From Panopea generosa (Eukaryota > Mollusca > Bivalvia > Adapedonta > Hiatellidae), in assembly GCA_029582155.1 (NCBI GenBank), contig CM055906.1, positions 13,347,388 through 13,411,387 on the forward strand: a stretch of DNA of 64,000 bases. Reading direction: 5' to 3'. Under the pieces are notes generated by a model. The model was given only the letters and a program-made list of their open reading frames with translations, had not been told where the DNA came from and searched no databases. The translations under genes were made by a program, and so were the position numbers. Below are positions 37,772-49,235 of this stretch, in pieces; the stretch's first letter is position 1; each line of letters opens with the position of its first letter.

Positions 37772-38094
37772 AACCCTTAGTGTAACAAAAATATACTTAT
37801 CGTCGGAATAAGATTCTCTTCGTCAAATCACATCCACATCAACTTAGTTTTGTTAACTAATGGTTGCGGTTATCAAAATACCTAAGTGTAACGAAACATA
37901 TTTTGTTCACTAAAAGTTGCGGTTATGAATAACCCTTAGTGTAACAAAAATATACTTATCGTCGGAATAAAATTTTCTTTACTAAATCACATCCACATAA
38001 ATTTCATTTTGTTACACTAAGGGTTGCTGTTATCAATAACCCTTAGTGTAACAAAACTTATTATGTAATTTATTTTGTTACACTAACGGTATCA
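37772..38094. repeat. Palindromic element family P, cluster II
   Basis: Several consecutive family-P units. Unit 1 (37774 to about 37857) and unit 2 (37933-38027) share the left arm CCCTTAGTGTAACAAAAATA, the core TACTTATCGTCGGAATAA and CAAATCACATCCACAT or a close form, and are offset by 159 bp. Unit 2 closes with TTTTGTTACACTAAGGG; unit 1's right arm is degraded. Between them is a small unit with CCTAAGTGTAACGAAA and TTTTGTTCACTAAAAG. Unit 3 (38040-38094) is a short perfect version ending TTTTGTTACACTAACGG. Units are joined by GGTTGC(G/T)GTTATCAAT linkers. The 159-bp module is a true tandem repeat. Confidence 0.85.
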
Positions 38095-38862
38095 GAGATG
38101 TTGGACGCTTTTTCTTAACCGCTGATAAATAGTTTTTATTTACCTCTATAGTGGAAAAACGAAACATTATTGGAGGCCTATAATATTATACAAGAGTGCC
38201 GTTTATTTACGGTTTTTTAACAAGAGTTGGAGATGAAAAGTGTCTACTTACCTTCCAACATTGCTACTTTTTTTACAAACACTAGGCGATAATTTTATTA
38301 GTAATGTTTAATTACAAAATATCCAAGATACAAAGACAGTAAATTTAGTAATATAAGCGATGCAACATACCTGCAAAAACATGCTTTTAAAATGATGGTG
38401 GTGATACAATGAAGCATGTTTTAGTAAGAAATAAAACTAGAGCGGGCTTTGCCACTTTCAAGAGTTGAAAATGTGAGAAAGAAAACGACAATTGGTGAGT
38501 GACAAATAATTTGATAATATTGATCTTGATCACATTCTCCCGAAACCTTGACCCTTGTCTTCCAAAGAAAATGTGTGTTCCTTTTCTGACAATCATAATT
38601 CGAGATACTGCTATTGCTAAGATAGACTTATTTTATGTGTAGCATCAATGGCCTTGATGTAAAATAAACTGAAATATTAATAAAAAATCAACCAGTACGT
38701 TTTCTTCCATATTTTGTTACCATTTAGATAAAAAATTAAATTCGATATGGAAGCATATTGGAAGCACTTCACAACAGATTTACGGACGGATCAACATGGG
38801 TAACCATATATTTCCTCATTGCATAGCAGAGTTAAATCAATTTCTAGCAAAAAAAAAAAAAT
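38095..38862. other. No recognised gene
   Basis: A 69-codon reverse frame (38387-38596) has no motif. A poly-A run at 38850-38862 directly abuts the next palindromic element. Confidence 0.5.
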
Positions 38863-39045
38863 GTTACACTAAGTGAACTCGTTTTATAATCAAATGTCAA
38901 TACATGTAATAAACATACGCTAGTGTAACAATTGCTATATTATATTGTTACACTAATGGTTGACACCGCAACCCTTAGTGTAACGAACATTGATTTTGTA
39001 ACAATTGGTACACTAAGAAATTTTAATACACTAAGGGTTGCTACA
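38863..39045. repeat. Palindromic element family P, cluster III
   Basis: A lone right arm, TGTTACACTAAG, begins at 38863. A complete small unit follows at about 38919-38959 (GCTAGTGTAACAATTG..ATTGTTACACTAATGG). After a GGTTGACACCGCAACC linker, itself an inverted GGTTG/CAACC, a third unit at 38970-39041 starts AACCCTTAGTGTAAC and ends TACACTAAGGGTTGC, with an extra GGTACACTAAG inside. Arms are more diverged here than in cluster II. Confidence 0.8.
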
Positions 39046-41199
39046 GAGCACACCATCAACAAAATTTGAAAATAATCAACATCAAAAGCAATAAATGGTG
39101 CAATATGAAGATGTGTAATTTAAGTTACAACACTTCTTATATAAATATATACATTTTAATGAATATATTTGTTTTTACTATAAACAAATAGTACATATAA
39201 ATATCACAAAATTATAAATAATGGTTGTGATACATGTATTTACCTTTGATATTTGTGTAATTTATTTTTAATGCAAATTTAAAACTATTTAAATTTTCTA
39301 TTCCTTAATGTTTACCGGATTCTTATGTAATAAACGTCACTATAACATATTATCTATACTAAATTTATAATCATATTTATGTAAAATGATTTATCCTGAT
39401 CTACCTAGCGATAAGTTGAAACAAGCAGTCATCAACCTGCCTGACTTCTATCTCATTGTCTCTATATAAATCAGTTACCTTGGGCTTGATTGTACCGCTA
39501 CCTTAGGCTACGTAAACTATATATTTTGTTACATATGGTAACAATAATACATATAATTTTCTTAGTTGAATCACGTTATACCATTATTACATGCACATAT
39601 ATCATACAAAAAATTGCATCATCATACACTGTCTTAGAATGTAAGTCATTGACGTTTGAATATGACATGACGTAACGTCATGATACTAACATTATAATCT
39701 AGTCAGTTTATATGTTATAATTCAGTCAGTTCATGATTATAATGACATATTCGCAAATTATGGCATTTGTTTGTTTACCGTGTTCCCATTTAAAAACAAG
39801 CTTCATTGATATAGTTGAATACTTAATATAAACCTGATTAAGTAAGCACACATGATATTACACATTGGTGTTGGCTAGAAACTATACTCTATATACATGT
39901 ACCTAGCTGTTTAGTTATTTGTTCACTTTGATGTGAAATACTTTGATATTTTTGTGCCCTGACAGGGGATTTTTTATTATTATAAGACTGATATGGCATT
40001 AATAGAACTAATTCAGGTTCCAACATAAATATTGAACTAGCAATAATAATCTGCAATTAAAATATCAAAAGAACAAAAGCAGTGCTTTTGTTGTCTTCAA
40101 ATATATTTGTATATGCGTCGTTCCTTATAAATTATGACAAAACTACTATTAATAATATCGTAAATGTATCAATCAGTGAATAATTAAGCCAATTGCAATG
40201 TTACATTTTCTGTAAAAGCGAAAGCTTTACAAAATGCACTGAATAATACTGTTATAATTCATAACTACCTTATCGTCAGAAGCAAGTATATAAATACAAT
40301 CCCATGTTGAATTAGTTCAAAACTAAATTGAATAAAATAATTATTATTATTCATTATCAATATATTCTAATACTACTGTGTGGTTAGGTACAGAATTTAC
40401 TGTCTCAGTAAACTCATTCAACCAGTAATTGCCATCTTATAAATGCGTGTTAAGGTGCAGTTCCAATTAAAAACAACTCATTAATAATGCATTTTAAAAG
40501 AGCACGAGCGCGTTTCTATCTAATGATGCAATTTTCTATTAATGATGCCATTGATTTTTTTGTTTTCAAAACTCAATTACAAATTACAACTACCGATTTA
40601 CTTCAAAGCACTGTATGCATTTAACTTGGTAGAAGTACTTAATATATCATTAATTTCTGAATGCATCTGTTTGTGTTTGTTTTTGTTTTTAAGAGACAGT
40701 CTGTGGTGTTTACATACAGAGCCCACATGATCAATTATGTTTTTGACAACATGCTGCATGCTATAGTATTTAATGTAGTAATGATTTGACACGAAGTAAA
40801 ATGATATCCAGTTTGTCTATCATATTCATACATCGAATATAATGTATGGATATTAGTTATATTAGATTCTTCCATATATATTCGTTTATTAGAGTATCAT
40901 CATAGCATAAACAATAATGAACATAAGATTTAAATTATGATTTACACAGTTATTACATACTATGTCATTCTCTACAGAATTTTAAGAGACACCTCGGCAA
41001 TATTTCAATATATCAGTTATTATACCGTAATAAAACAACATATACAATCACACTATATACACTTACTAGTTAAAAGGTGTGCAGCCATTGTTAATCCGGA
41101 CAAAAGAAGAACATGAATCTTCGTTTTATTCATTTGTCTAAAACAGTATTAGAATAAGTTCTATTAATCCACTACTTTTATAAACATTAGCAAAAAGGC
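39046..41199. other. No recognised gene
   Basis: AT-rich. A 17-bp palindrome CATGACGTAACGTCATG at 39666-39682 contains two CRE-like half sites. A small stem (TGTAAAAGCGAAAGCTTTACA) is at about 40211. Short open frames have no motif. Confidence 0.45.
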
Positions 41200-41860
41200 A
41201 GAATTAAAAAATATTTTAAAAAATTATTTATCGCCTTAAATCAGATTTGGGACGACCTGATAAACAATGATTGTGCATTCATTACTAAAATTTCCAATAA
41301 CAAATAAAACAATATCAATCATTATACACATTAAACGATAACGTTAAATATAGCATAAATGCTGTCTATTTGCTTAAAAATAGAGATCTTCTTTCAAGAA
41401 TTAGAAAGCAGGGTTTAGCAACTATTTGTATAGGATCGTGGTTGGTGAACAACAAAGTAATTTGTTTTCATCTGATCGATTTCAGTTATGAATAATTTGA
41501 AATGCTTTTTCAGTAATATGTTGTCAAATATCGTCATATAAAGGGCATTTAAAAATCACATGTTTCTCGGATTCAATTTGATCACTACAAAAAGGACAAA
41601 GTCTGTGTTCAACTGGCAGTCGTACATACCTTCCGGTTTCTAAACGTATTGGTGGAACACCACTTCGATATTTTGCGAACGCTGCTCTATGTCTTTTAGG
41701 TAAATAATTTGGCAATAATGTTCAGTTTCAAATACTTATTTATACAATTTGTATGTGCGTAACTTAAATTCCACCCTTTTTCTTATTCTTATCTTCAGCG
41801 TTTACTGATTTTAACCAGTCCTTTTTGTACAAAGTCATACTAGCTGTATTGACATTATTC
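41200..41860 (-). pseudogene. LINE ORF2 C-terminus, decayed (reverse)
   Basis: On the minus strand the best frame (41715-41524) reads LPKRHRAAFAKYRSGVPPIR, then LETGRYVRLP, and a C-terminal CPFC..(8)..H...KC zinc-knuckle-like motif followed by PLYDD. This is the characteristic end of a class of LINE polymerases. Upstream in other frames are DWLKSVNAEDKNKKKGG and related bits (about 41820-41770). Downstream are SDENKLL and LKEDLY (about 41460-41390), also expected in this family. Frameshifts and stops interrupt every join. The sequence differs clearly from the other two LINE relics, so it is a separate lineage. Confidence 0.8.
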
Positions 41861-42189
41861 ATCATATTAGTCTTCGTTATACGGTGGTTAATATTTGTAG
41901 TATTAACACAATATCAATTTTTACAGTTATTTGTACCTTTATTATAACAATAGACAAAATTGCGTTTATTGATCCTAGATGTTGTCAAATTATTTAAATG
42001 TACCCAATAGTTAGAATTTCATCTAAACTGTTTAATAAAGACACACAAAAAAAATAACTTATTTAGTATTTAAACATATTATACAACAAAGCAATGGATA
42101 CGCATGTATAGAAAACCTGGATAGAAAAATCTAGATACATATTATATAAAAGAAAATTAACATAAAGCGAGACCGACATGTATAATGAA
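41861..42189. other. No recognised feature
   Basis: AT-rich DNA between the LINE relic and repeat R4. It may include upstream LINE sequence too decayed to read. Confidence 0.4.
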
Positions 42190-42470
42190 TTGGTTTATAC
42201 ATATTTTATTTCAAATATCGTACAATATTACATATTAACAAGCAAGTTTGTCAAAAGAATTGGAATGAAAGACAAGCTTATAGAATTTCTCTCCTAAATA
42301 CAATACAATTACACAAACCATAATAAATTGATGTCCATGCATCTAAAACTCACAACTAAATGTTAAGTTGTTATCAAAACATTGACTTATTTAGAAAATT
42401 AAGAAATGTTTATGTGTGAACAAAATATCAGGATATATGGTTGCTTTACTATTGATATTTACTGGCTTAT
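42190..42470 (+). repeat. Dispersed repeat R4, copy 1
   Basis: Aligns directly with 50385-50670. Nearly identical blocks include CTCCTAAATACAATACAATT, CAAACCATAATAAATTGATG, CTCACAACTAAA, GTTGTTATCAAAACATTGA and TAGAAAATTAAGA. No open frame or terminal inverted repeat is visible. This is the best conserved of the four unnamed families and so probably the youngest. Confidence 0.85.
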
Positions 42471-42917
42471 AATTTTACTAATTTAAAGGAAAATCTCTAA
42501 GCTTGTCAAACATAACATTCAATATTGATTTGCTTTATAAAATGTTTGGAATTCATTATTCTAATAAATTTAATATCAACTAAGAAAGAATATTTAAAAA
42601 TCTGAAAATGTTGTTTGATTGCTGAGAAGACATTAACAATGCATTTTTTGAGTGAAGTGCGATTCTGAGACGCTATGCAAATTAATTATAATCAATTTCT
42701 TCTGTGAGCGAAAGTAAACCAACGGATTTCGTGCTCAACGAAGGAACACAGTTTGGAAATTATAAGCAAAACATTTAGGAAAAAAAAAAAAAAAGCACGC
42801 AAATAAATGAATAAGTCTGTTTCTGTCAATCTAATCCGAGTGCTAGCAATTTGGTTGAATTAATATTTTACAAAACACATTATAAATAGTTATTTTGGTA
42901 TGTTCTCTTCAACTGAA
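42471..42917. other. No recognised feature
   Basis: AT-rich, with a poly-A run at about 42779-42795. Its polarity is wrong for the tail of the neighbouring reverse-strand SINE. Confidence 0.5.
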
Positions 42918-43058
42918 GCATTCCTTGGTAAAACCAGAAAAAAATGCGGATAAAGTGTCTTTCTCAAGGACACCACAAACAGCGATGGTTGAGGATCAAA
43001 CCAACGACCTTCCGATCATGGGTTTGTTCCTCTACCACTGGACCACATGTCCCATGCT
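42918..43058 (-). mobile_element. tRNA-derived SINE, copy 2
   Basis: The reverse complement starts AGCATGGGACATGTGGTCCA and has the A box GTGGTCCAGTGGTAGAGGAA, the same CCCATGATCGGA.GGTCGT anticodon-arm region as copy 1, a B box GGTTTGATCC, then GGTGTCCTTGAGAAAGACAC and TTTATCCGCATT. The body block is better preserved than in copy 1 (6640-6815). It supports a V-SINE-like or related family such as those described in molluscs. I do not assign a family name. Confidence 0.8.
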
Positions 43059-44067
43059 TTAAAACAATAGATCTTTAATAAGATTTTAATCATTTACAAA
43101 ATGCATCTTAATTCAAATATTATAAATGAAGAATACTGAAACAAGTGTTAAAATGATATATACTATAATCTCTGATTCAGCAAATGCCTGTATAATACGT
43201 ACTGATATTTGACAAAAATAAGTCAGTCAAAGTGTATCACAAATGAATCTAATTGTATATATATTAAGCAAATACAAACATAAAGATATACATGTCAAAG
43301 AATTACACAGATGTGCAATCGAGTACTCGACCACTCATTCCTTACTGAAAAAAAATAGTATGTGTGTTAACGGCATTGAGAACCTACAAGTAAACCACCG
43401 AGTGAATGCTTGGTTTTCAATTAGGTTATTTTGGCAGTGTTCCTGTTATAACCATTATATTAATATAGGTAATCTATTGTTATCAACGGATGACTCTGTG
43501 GTCCGACCGCCCACACCAATATTCATCCAGTCATTCATCAATCAATCAAAGCATCTATTAGTTCGTTCAGACAGTCAAGTATTTATCCATAACTACATCG
43601 CTGTTGGCTTTTTTTTTTACACAAAATTCGTTTTTTATATGAATACGTTTTTTTTTATCTACGTCATATAAATAAGTTTGATGAAAAACACTGTTTAATC
43701 GTAAAACATTTTTAGATACCAGTAACACATAATATTTTCACATTGCATGCAGTTTTCCTTTTCGTATATGAGCTAATGTATGATTAACAGGTACACATCA
43801 AATACATGATGACAAAGTTACAAAATGAATCAATGATCTGATTGATAAACAAAACATGAACACCGTAATCACATAAATTGTGTCACCCTGTACATAACTA
43901 AACATGTGATCGTATTACAATAACTGAAGGATTAATAAACATTACTGCTTTCCTTCCATTATCAAACTTCCTCAGACTGATAATGTAAATATGACATATA
44001 CTGTATTTTATTCGTCTGGAGATGACATATGGTATATCGCAATACACATACCTTAATATCTTCATTT
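43059..44067. other. No recognised gene; 142-codon frame rejected
   Basis: The forward frame at 43243-43671 is long, but its middle translates a degenerate TCAT/TCAA/TCAG simple repeat (43510-43590) and its end a T-rich run. No domain, signal peptide or splice pattern supports it. Confidence 0.45.
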
Positions 44068-46269
44068 GGACCATTTCTAATACATGTAGTTTATGTTATT
44101 TAAGATAATTTCCAATACACGCAGCTATGTTCATTTTGATCATTTCTAATCCACGCAGCTTATGTTCATTCGGATCATTTCTAATACACATAACTTGTGT
44201 TCATTTGGATCATTTCTAATATTCGTAGCTTATGTTCATTTGGATCATTTCTAATACACGCAGCTTATGTTCATTCGGATCATTTCTAATACATGCAGCT
44301 TATGTTCATTTGGATCATTTCTAGTACACGTAGCTTTTGTTCATTTGGATCATTTCTAATACACGTAGCTTATGTTCATTTAAATCATTTCTAATACACG
44401 CATCTTATGTTCATTTGGATCATTTTAATACTCGTAGCTTATGTTCATTTCGATCATTTCTAATACACGCAGCTTTTGTTCATTTCGATCATTTCTAATG
44501 CACGCAGCTTATGTTCATTTGGATCATTTCTGATACACGTTGCTTATGTCCATTTGGATCATTTCTGATACACGTAGCTTATGTTCATTTTGATCATTTC
44601 TGATACACGTAGCTAATGCCATTTGAATTATTTCTAATACACGTTGCTTATCTTTATTTTGATCATTTCTGATACACGTAGCTTATGTTCATTTTGATCA
44701 TTTCTAATACACGTAGCTAATGCCATTTTAATTATTTCTGATACACGTAGCTTATGTTCATTTGGATAATTTCTAATACTCGTAGCTTATGTTCATTTGG
44801 ATCATTTCCAATACTCGCAGCTATGTTCATTTTGATCATTTCTAATACACGCAGCTTATGTTCATCATTTCTGATACACGTAGCTTATGTTCATTTGGAT
44901 CATTTCTTATATACGCAGTTTATGTGCATTTTGATTATTTTTAATACACGTAGCTAATGCCATTTGAACTATTTCTAATACCCGCAGCTTATGTTCATTT
45001 GGATAATTTCTAATACACGTAGCTTGTGTTCATTTTGATCATTTCTGATAAACGTAGCTAATGACATTTGAATTATTTCTAATACACGTAGCTTATGTTC
45101 ATTTGGATCATTTGTAATACACGTAGCTTATGTTCATTTGGATCATTTCTAATACACGCAGCTTATGTTCATTTTGATCATTTCTGATACACGTAGCTAA
45201 TGCAATTTGAATTATTTCTAATATACGTAACTTATGTTCATTTGGATCATTTCTAATACACGTACCTTATGTTCATTTGGATCATTTCTAATACCTGTAG
45301 CTGTAGTCCATTAGGATCATTTCTAATACACGCATCTTATGTTCATTTTAATTATTTCTAATACCTGTAGCTAATGTTCATTTGGATCATTTTTAATACA
45401 CGCAGTTAATGTTCATTTGAATCATTTCTAATTCACATAGCTTGTGTTCATTTTGATCATTTCTGATACACGTAGCTTATGTTCATTTAGATCATTTCTA
45501 ATATACGCATCAACTTATGTTCATTTGGATTATTTCTGATACACGTAGCTTATGTTCATTTGGATCATTTCTAATACAAGCAGCTTATGTTCATTTTGAT
45601 TATTACTGATACACGTAGGTAATGCCATTTGAATTATTTCTTATACACGTAGCTTATGTTCATTTGGATAATTTCTAATACACGCAGCTTATGTTCATTT
45701 GGATCATTTCTAATACACGTAGCTTATGTTCATTTGGATCATTTCTAATACACGTAGCTTATGTTCATTGGGATCATTTCTAATACACGTAGCTTATGTT
45801 CATTTGGATATTTTCTAATACTCTTAGCTTATGTTCATTTGGATCATTTCTAATACACGCAGCTTATGTTAATTTGGATCATTTCTGATACACATAGCTT
45901 ATGTTAATTTGGATCATTTCTGAAACACGTAGCTTATGTTCATTTGGATCATTTCTGATACACGTAGCTAAATTAAATGCCATTTGTATTATTTCTAATA
46001 CACGTAGCTTATGTTCATTTTGATCATTTCTGATACGCGTAGCTTATGTTTATTTTGATCATTTCTGATACACGTAGCTAATGCCATTTGAATTATTTCT
46101 AATACACATAGCTTATGTTCATTTGGATCATTTTTGATACACGTAGTTTATGTTCATTTGGATCATTTCTAATACACGCAGCTTATGTTCATTTTGGATC
46201 ATTTCTGATACACGTAGCTAATGCCATTTGAATTTTTTCTAATACACTTTGCTTATGTTCATTTGGATC
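44068..46269. repeat. 35-bp minisatellite, about 63 copies
   Basis: The unit runs ATCATTTCTAATACACGTAG, then CTTATGTTCATTTGG. A variant with AGCTAATGCCATTTGAATTA replaces the normal junction at intervals (about 44610, 44720, 44955, 45060, 45195, 45625, 45970, 46080, 46215), indicating a loose higher-order pattern. The 67-codon forward frame at 44754-44957 (repeating FIWIISNTRSL) is an artefact of the array. Confidence 0.95.
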
Positions 46270-46918
46270 GGATAGTACCTCATCAATACTATATTATATG
46301 CATAAGTCACATTCATTGTATACATTCAGGAATACCACACAGCTTGCCATTAATGTATTATTAAACAAGTTATTACACATTGACCCATTTTTAAAGGTCG
46401 TAGATCTCACGCCTGTGTGGATTGCTGAGAACAAATAATTGGACCAAATTGAATTTGAATTCACTAAAGTAATGACATCATTATTAAATCATGTTAAAAC
46501 AACTTTGTCAAATTTCAATTATTTTACATTGCTTTTGTACTAAATTTCATTTTGTATCGGTTGGCATATTCAGAACCTGTTTTTAGTGAATTAAATAATA
46601 TAATAATATATTTCAATGTTTTTCCTATTATAGTATAATAAATGTGTAATAATTTCATATTTTTTTCTTTGCTAAAAAAACGTAGAAAAGGTGAGTATAT
46701 GCACACGCGACAGTATGCATTTTTGTGAGTTACACTTGTTTACTGTTTCTCATGTATGTTATATATGTTATAAATACTATGATACTTAAACAATTAAAAC
46801 ATGTATTGATTATAATATGTTATTGTCATGTCTTTGCCATATGATTCAAATATACTGTAAATGGCCAAAGGCATATGTTTGCTAATAGTTTGCCAATAAA
46901 ATTAAATTGAATTAAATT
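46270..46918 (+). mobile_element. 3' end of a LINE-type element
   Basis: The right end (46850-46918) reads TACTGTAAATGGCCAAAGGC, then TTTGCCAATAAAATTAAATT and a GAATTAAATTGAA tail. A polyadenylation-like AATAAA followed by a short ATTGAA-type repeat is typical of non-LTR element ends, and this version looks like mollusc LINE tails I recall. No coding remnant was read upstream, so only a 3' UTR may be present. The left boundary is arbitrary and placed at the end of the minisatellite. Confidence 0.45.
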
Positions 46919-47699
46919 GAAAATATAACAAAATCTGCTTTATATCACGAAATCAATGTCCTTGAAATTCATTCTCCACTAACGGAAGCTATCAGAAGTG
47001 AGTTAAAAGTGAAAATATGACCATCTCAGAATCGATTCATTCCCCCATATTATGATAGCCACAAATCTGAAGAGCTCAAATCCATAATGGTTGAACTTAA
47101 ATAAGTCGTGTTTCACAGATATGACGCTTGAAATAAACCAACCCAGTTTTACCACTTACATATACGTTACCTGTTATCAGAACAAGGTTCAAGTGATTAG
47201 ATTGATACTGCAAGAATGATATTTTCAATGCTATGGTATTTTGATATTGCAAACACCAGAGGTTACATTTCAACAGGTTTTGGTTGATATTACGATTTTT
47301 AGTTTTTTATTGCGCTATTTGAACAAAACATTACATTTACAGTTTCAATTTAAAGTTCAAGTACATTTGTGATTTCTCTTTTGTATTGTAATGATTTATC
47401 TAGTTTTAATAAATTGTTTTTAATTTGAAACCCCTAGCATGATATATAGGATAGAAATGATGGATTTTCTCCACAATTGCTTAACCAAAGCCACTATTTG
47501 AATGTGCTTCAAGAAGTAACGTATCTGTCCATAACTAAAGGCATTCAATAAATACTACAAAAACTGTTTATACATGTGAATACAACGTTTTAATAACTCA
47601 AAGAATGGCAAGTCTTTATAAACAACACAAAACTATACTTTCATTAGTGTAATTGTAAAATCTTATCGGTGCACCTGAAATAAATTCGCAAATTTATAT
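46919..47699. other. No recognised feature
   Basis: AT-rich DNA with no motif that I can support. Confidence 0.5.
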
Positions 47700-48800
47700 G
47701 GGGCGTAATGACGTCACCGGGGGTCAACCAATCACAATAACCGACAAAATACCGTGCTGACCTGTAATCGTGTCAGCTGCTGTAAACAAACATGGCCGAT
47801 CGCATCGCTCTGCTTGTTTATGATTATTAGAGATCAGTAATTAAGCGCTTACACATGCCAATATTGGAAAACAGTGTTCGATCATTAATTGTAGGAAATC
47901 AAAATGTAAAGACAGTGATAGTTTGCATAAATTTCCTAATAGTAACTTGTTGAAAAGTGCATGGATTGAAATTGTGACACTCTGATACGCGGGAATAACA
48001 CAAATCTCTACATTTTCAGTCGCTAAAACAATACATTTCAATTTATCAGTGGTTACGCGAGGTCATTGAATTGTCCAGATTTACGGGGAAATAACAAAAA
48101 TCTCCCCATTTTCAATCGCAAATACAATCTATATTTATAAATGTAGTTGTTTATAGTATTCGCGTAGCATAGCAGTCCGCGCAGTAATATTATGCATGAC
48201 ACCATAGGTAACATTTAAGAATAGCGTCAAATAGTAAATACCCATGCAAGTGATCACGCGAGGTCATGGAATTTTCCAAAAAGATGTAGGACAACTCTAT
48301 TATCCGAAAAAGGAAAAGCGGTCTAATTTTATATTTTTGAAAAATCATGCGTGCTGACTGCGATAATTGACACAGTAATAAATCAATGTATGTTTTGGCC
48401 ATCAAAACAAAAATTGATTTATTACCGTGTCAATTATCACAGGCAGCACGCATTATTTTTCAAAAATTTAAAAATAGACCCGGATAGGATATGATCCTGT
48501 GTGTTATCGTGGCTTACCGTTGTGGGTTCGGGCGGTTAGAAGTTGGGGAGAAGGTATCGTAAATTATGTCAGTTTAAAGTTCGGCAATTTACCAAAGCCG
48601 TAATATATGTCCTGGGGAATATGGACTTATCAAATGCACGCGCCAATATGCGACAAAACTGATTGGTTTTTGACAGCTGACACCTGTGACCGGAACTTTT
48701 ATACCATCAAGGGGGCAATGAAACCATATGGCGTCGCAGATCAGCATGATGTCTGCTGGTCATGATTATAAAGTAACTATTATTTTACTTATTTGTTCGT
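47700..48800. other. GC-richer island with repeats
   Basis: Composition rises here. The left part has TGACGTCACCGG (a CRE-type site, about 47709) and a CCAATCAC string, then AACATGGCCGATCGC, a good start context whose frame ends after 12 codons. Degenerate direct repeats (about 97-bp period) occupy 47987-48290: ACG.GGAATAACA.AAATCTC and CATTTTCA.TCGC recur at 47987 and 48083, and ACGCGAGGTCAT.GAATT at 48055 and 48256. A long hairpin is listed separately. The right part has TTTATACC/GGTATAAAA near 48700. It could be promoter-like DNA or a decayed transposon. Confidence 0.4.
48320..48480. repeat. Long hairpin, 68-bp arms, 91 percent matched
   Basis: The left arm (48320-48387) starts GGTCTAATTTT and ends GTAATAAATCAAT. 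The right arm (48413-48480) is its reverse complement with 6 mismatches in 68. The loop is 25 nt. The arms share TGATAATTGACAC-type and ATGCGTGCTG blocks. Such symmetry points to a foldback/MITE element or a recent inverted duplication. The reverse frame at 48190-48405 is incidental. Confidence 0.9.
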
Positions 48801-49235
48801 CTGTAAAATATCCCGTTTACTTATTTTGTAAATATTACACGCATAACCGATTTAGATAAATTTTGAATTAATGTCCGATTCTAACTTTGACTTTTCTAAT
48901 CCGATCTGATGACAGAAACAATTTATTTCCATACATGTAGATCTACATGAAAAAAATAATAGCCTCGGGATTTTAATAGGTAAAATTGTAGCATGGCAAT
49001 ATGGAATACATAAAAGAATAATAATACATTTCTAGTTTTACTATTATATTAACTGATAACTTGTTACTAGACCTACCATTATTATAATTAAAACTACCAC
49101 TATCTATTGTTATTAATTATTCATTATAATAAATCTAATTATAAATACGAAGTAGTTGTATTAATTATAATTAAGGTAGAAGTAATTTATTATAAGCAGT
49201 AAAGGTAGTCCTTAATTATTTTGTAAATCTGTTTC
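48801..49235. other. No recognised feature
   Basis: AT-rich DNA with TTAT/ATTA-rich low complexity at 49020-49190. If the minus-strand frame upstream is a real exon, this would be its intron. Confidence 0.4.

Noticed and set aside
36616-39045. Telomere-like repeats from the CCCTTA/TAAGGG strings
   Set aside because: The strings occur only as edges of longer palindromic units and never as tandem hexamers.
42779-42795. Poly-A run as the tail of the reverse-strand SINE
   Set aside because: Polarity is wrong: a minus-strand element would show poly-T on the plus strand.
43243-43671. 142-codon forward frame as a gene
   Set aside because: Includes a degenerate simple repeat and T-rich runs, with no domain or signal. 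A frame of this length is plausible by chance in 64 kb.
47781-47829. Gene start at AACATGGCCGATCGC
   Set aside because: The start context is good but the frame closes after 12 codons with no splice donor that I could defend.
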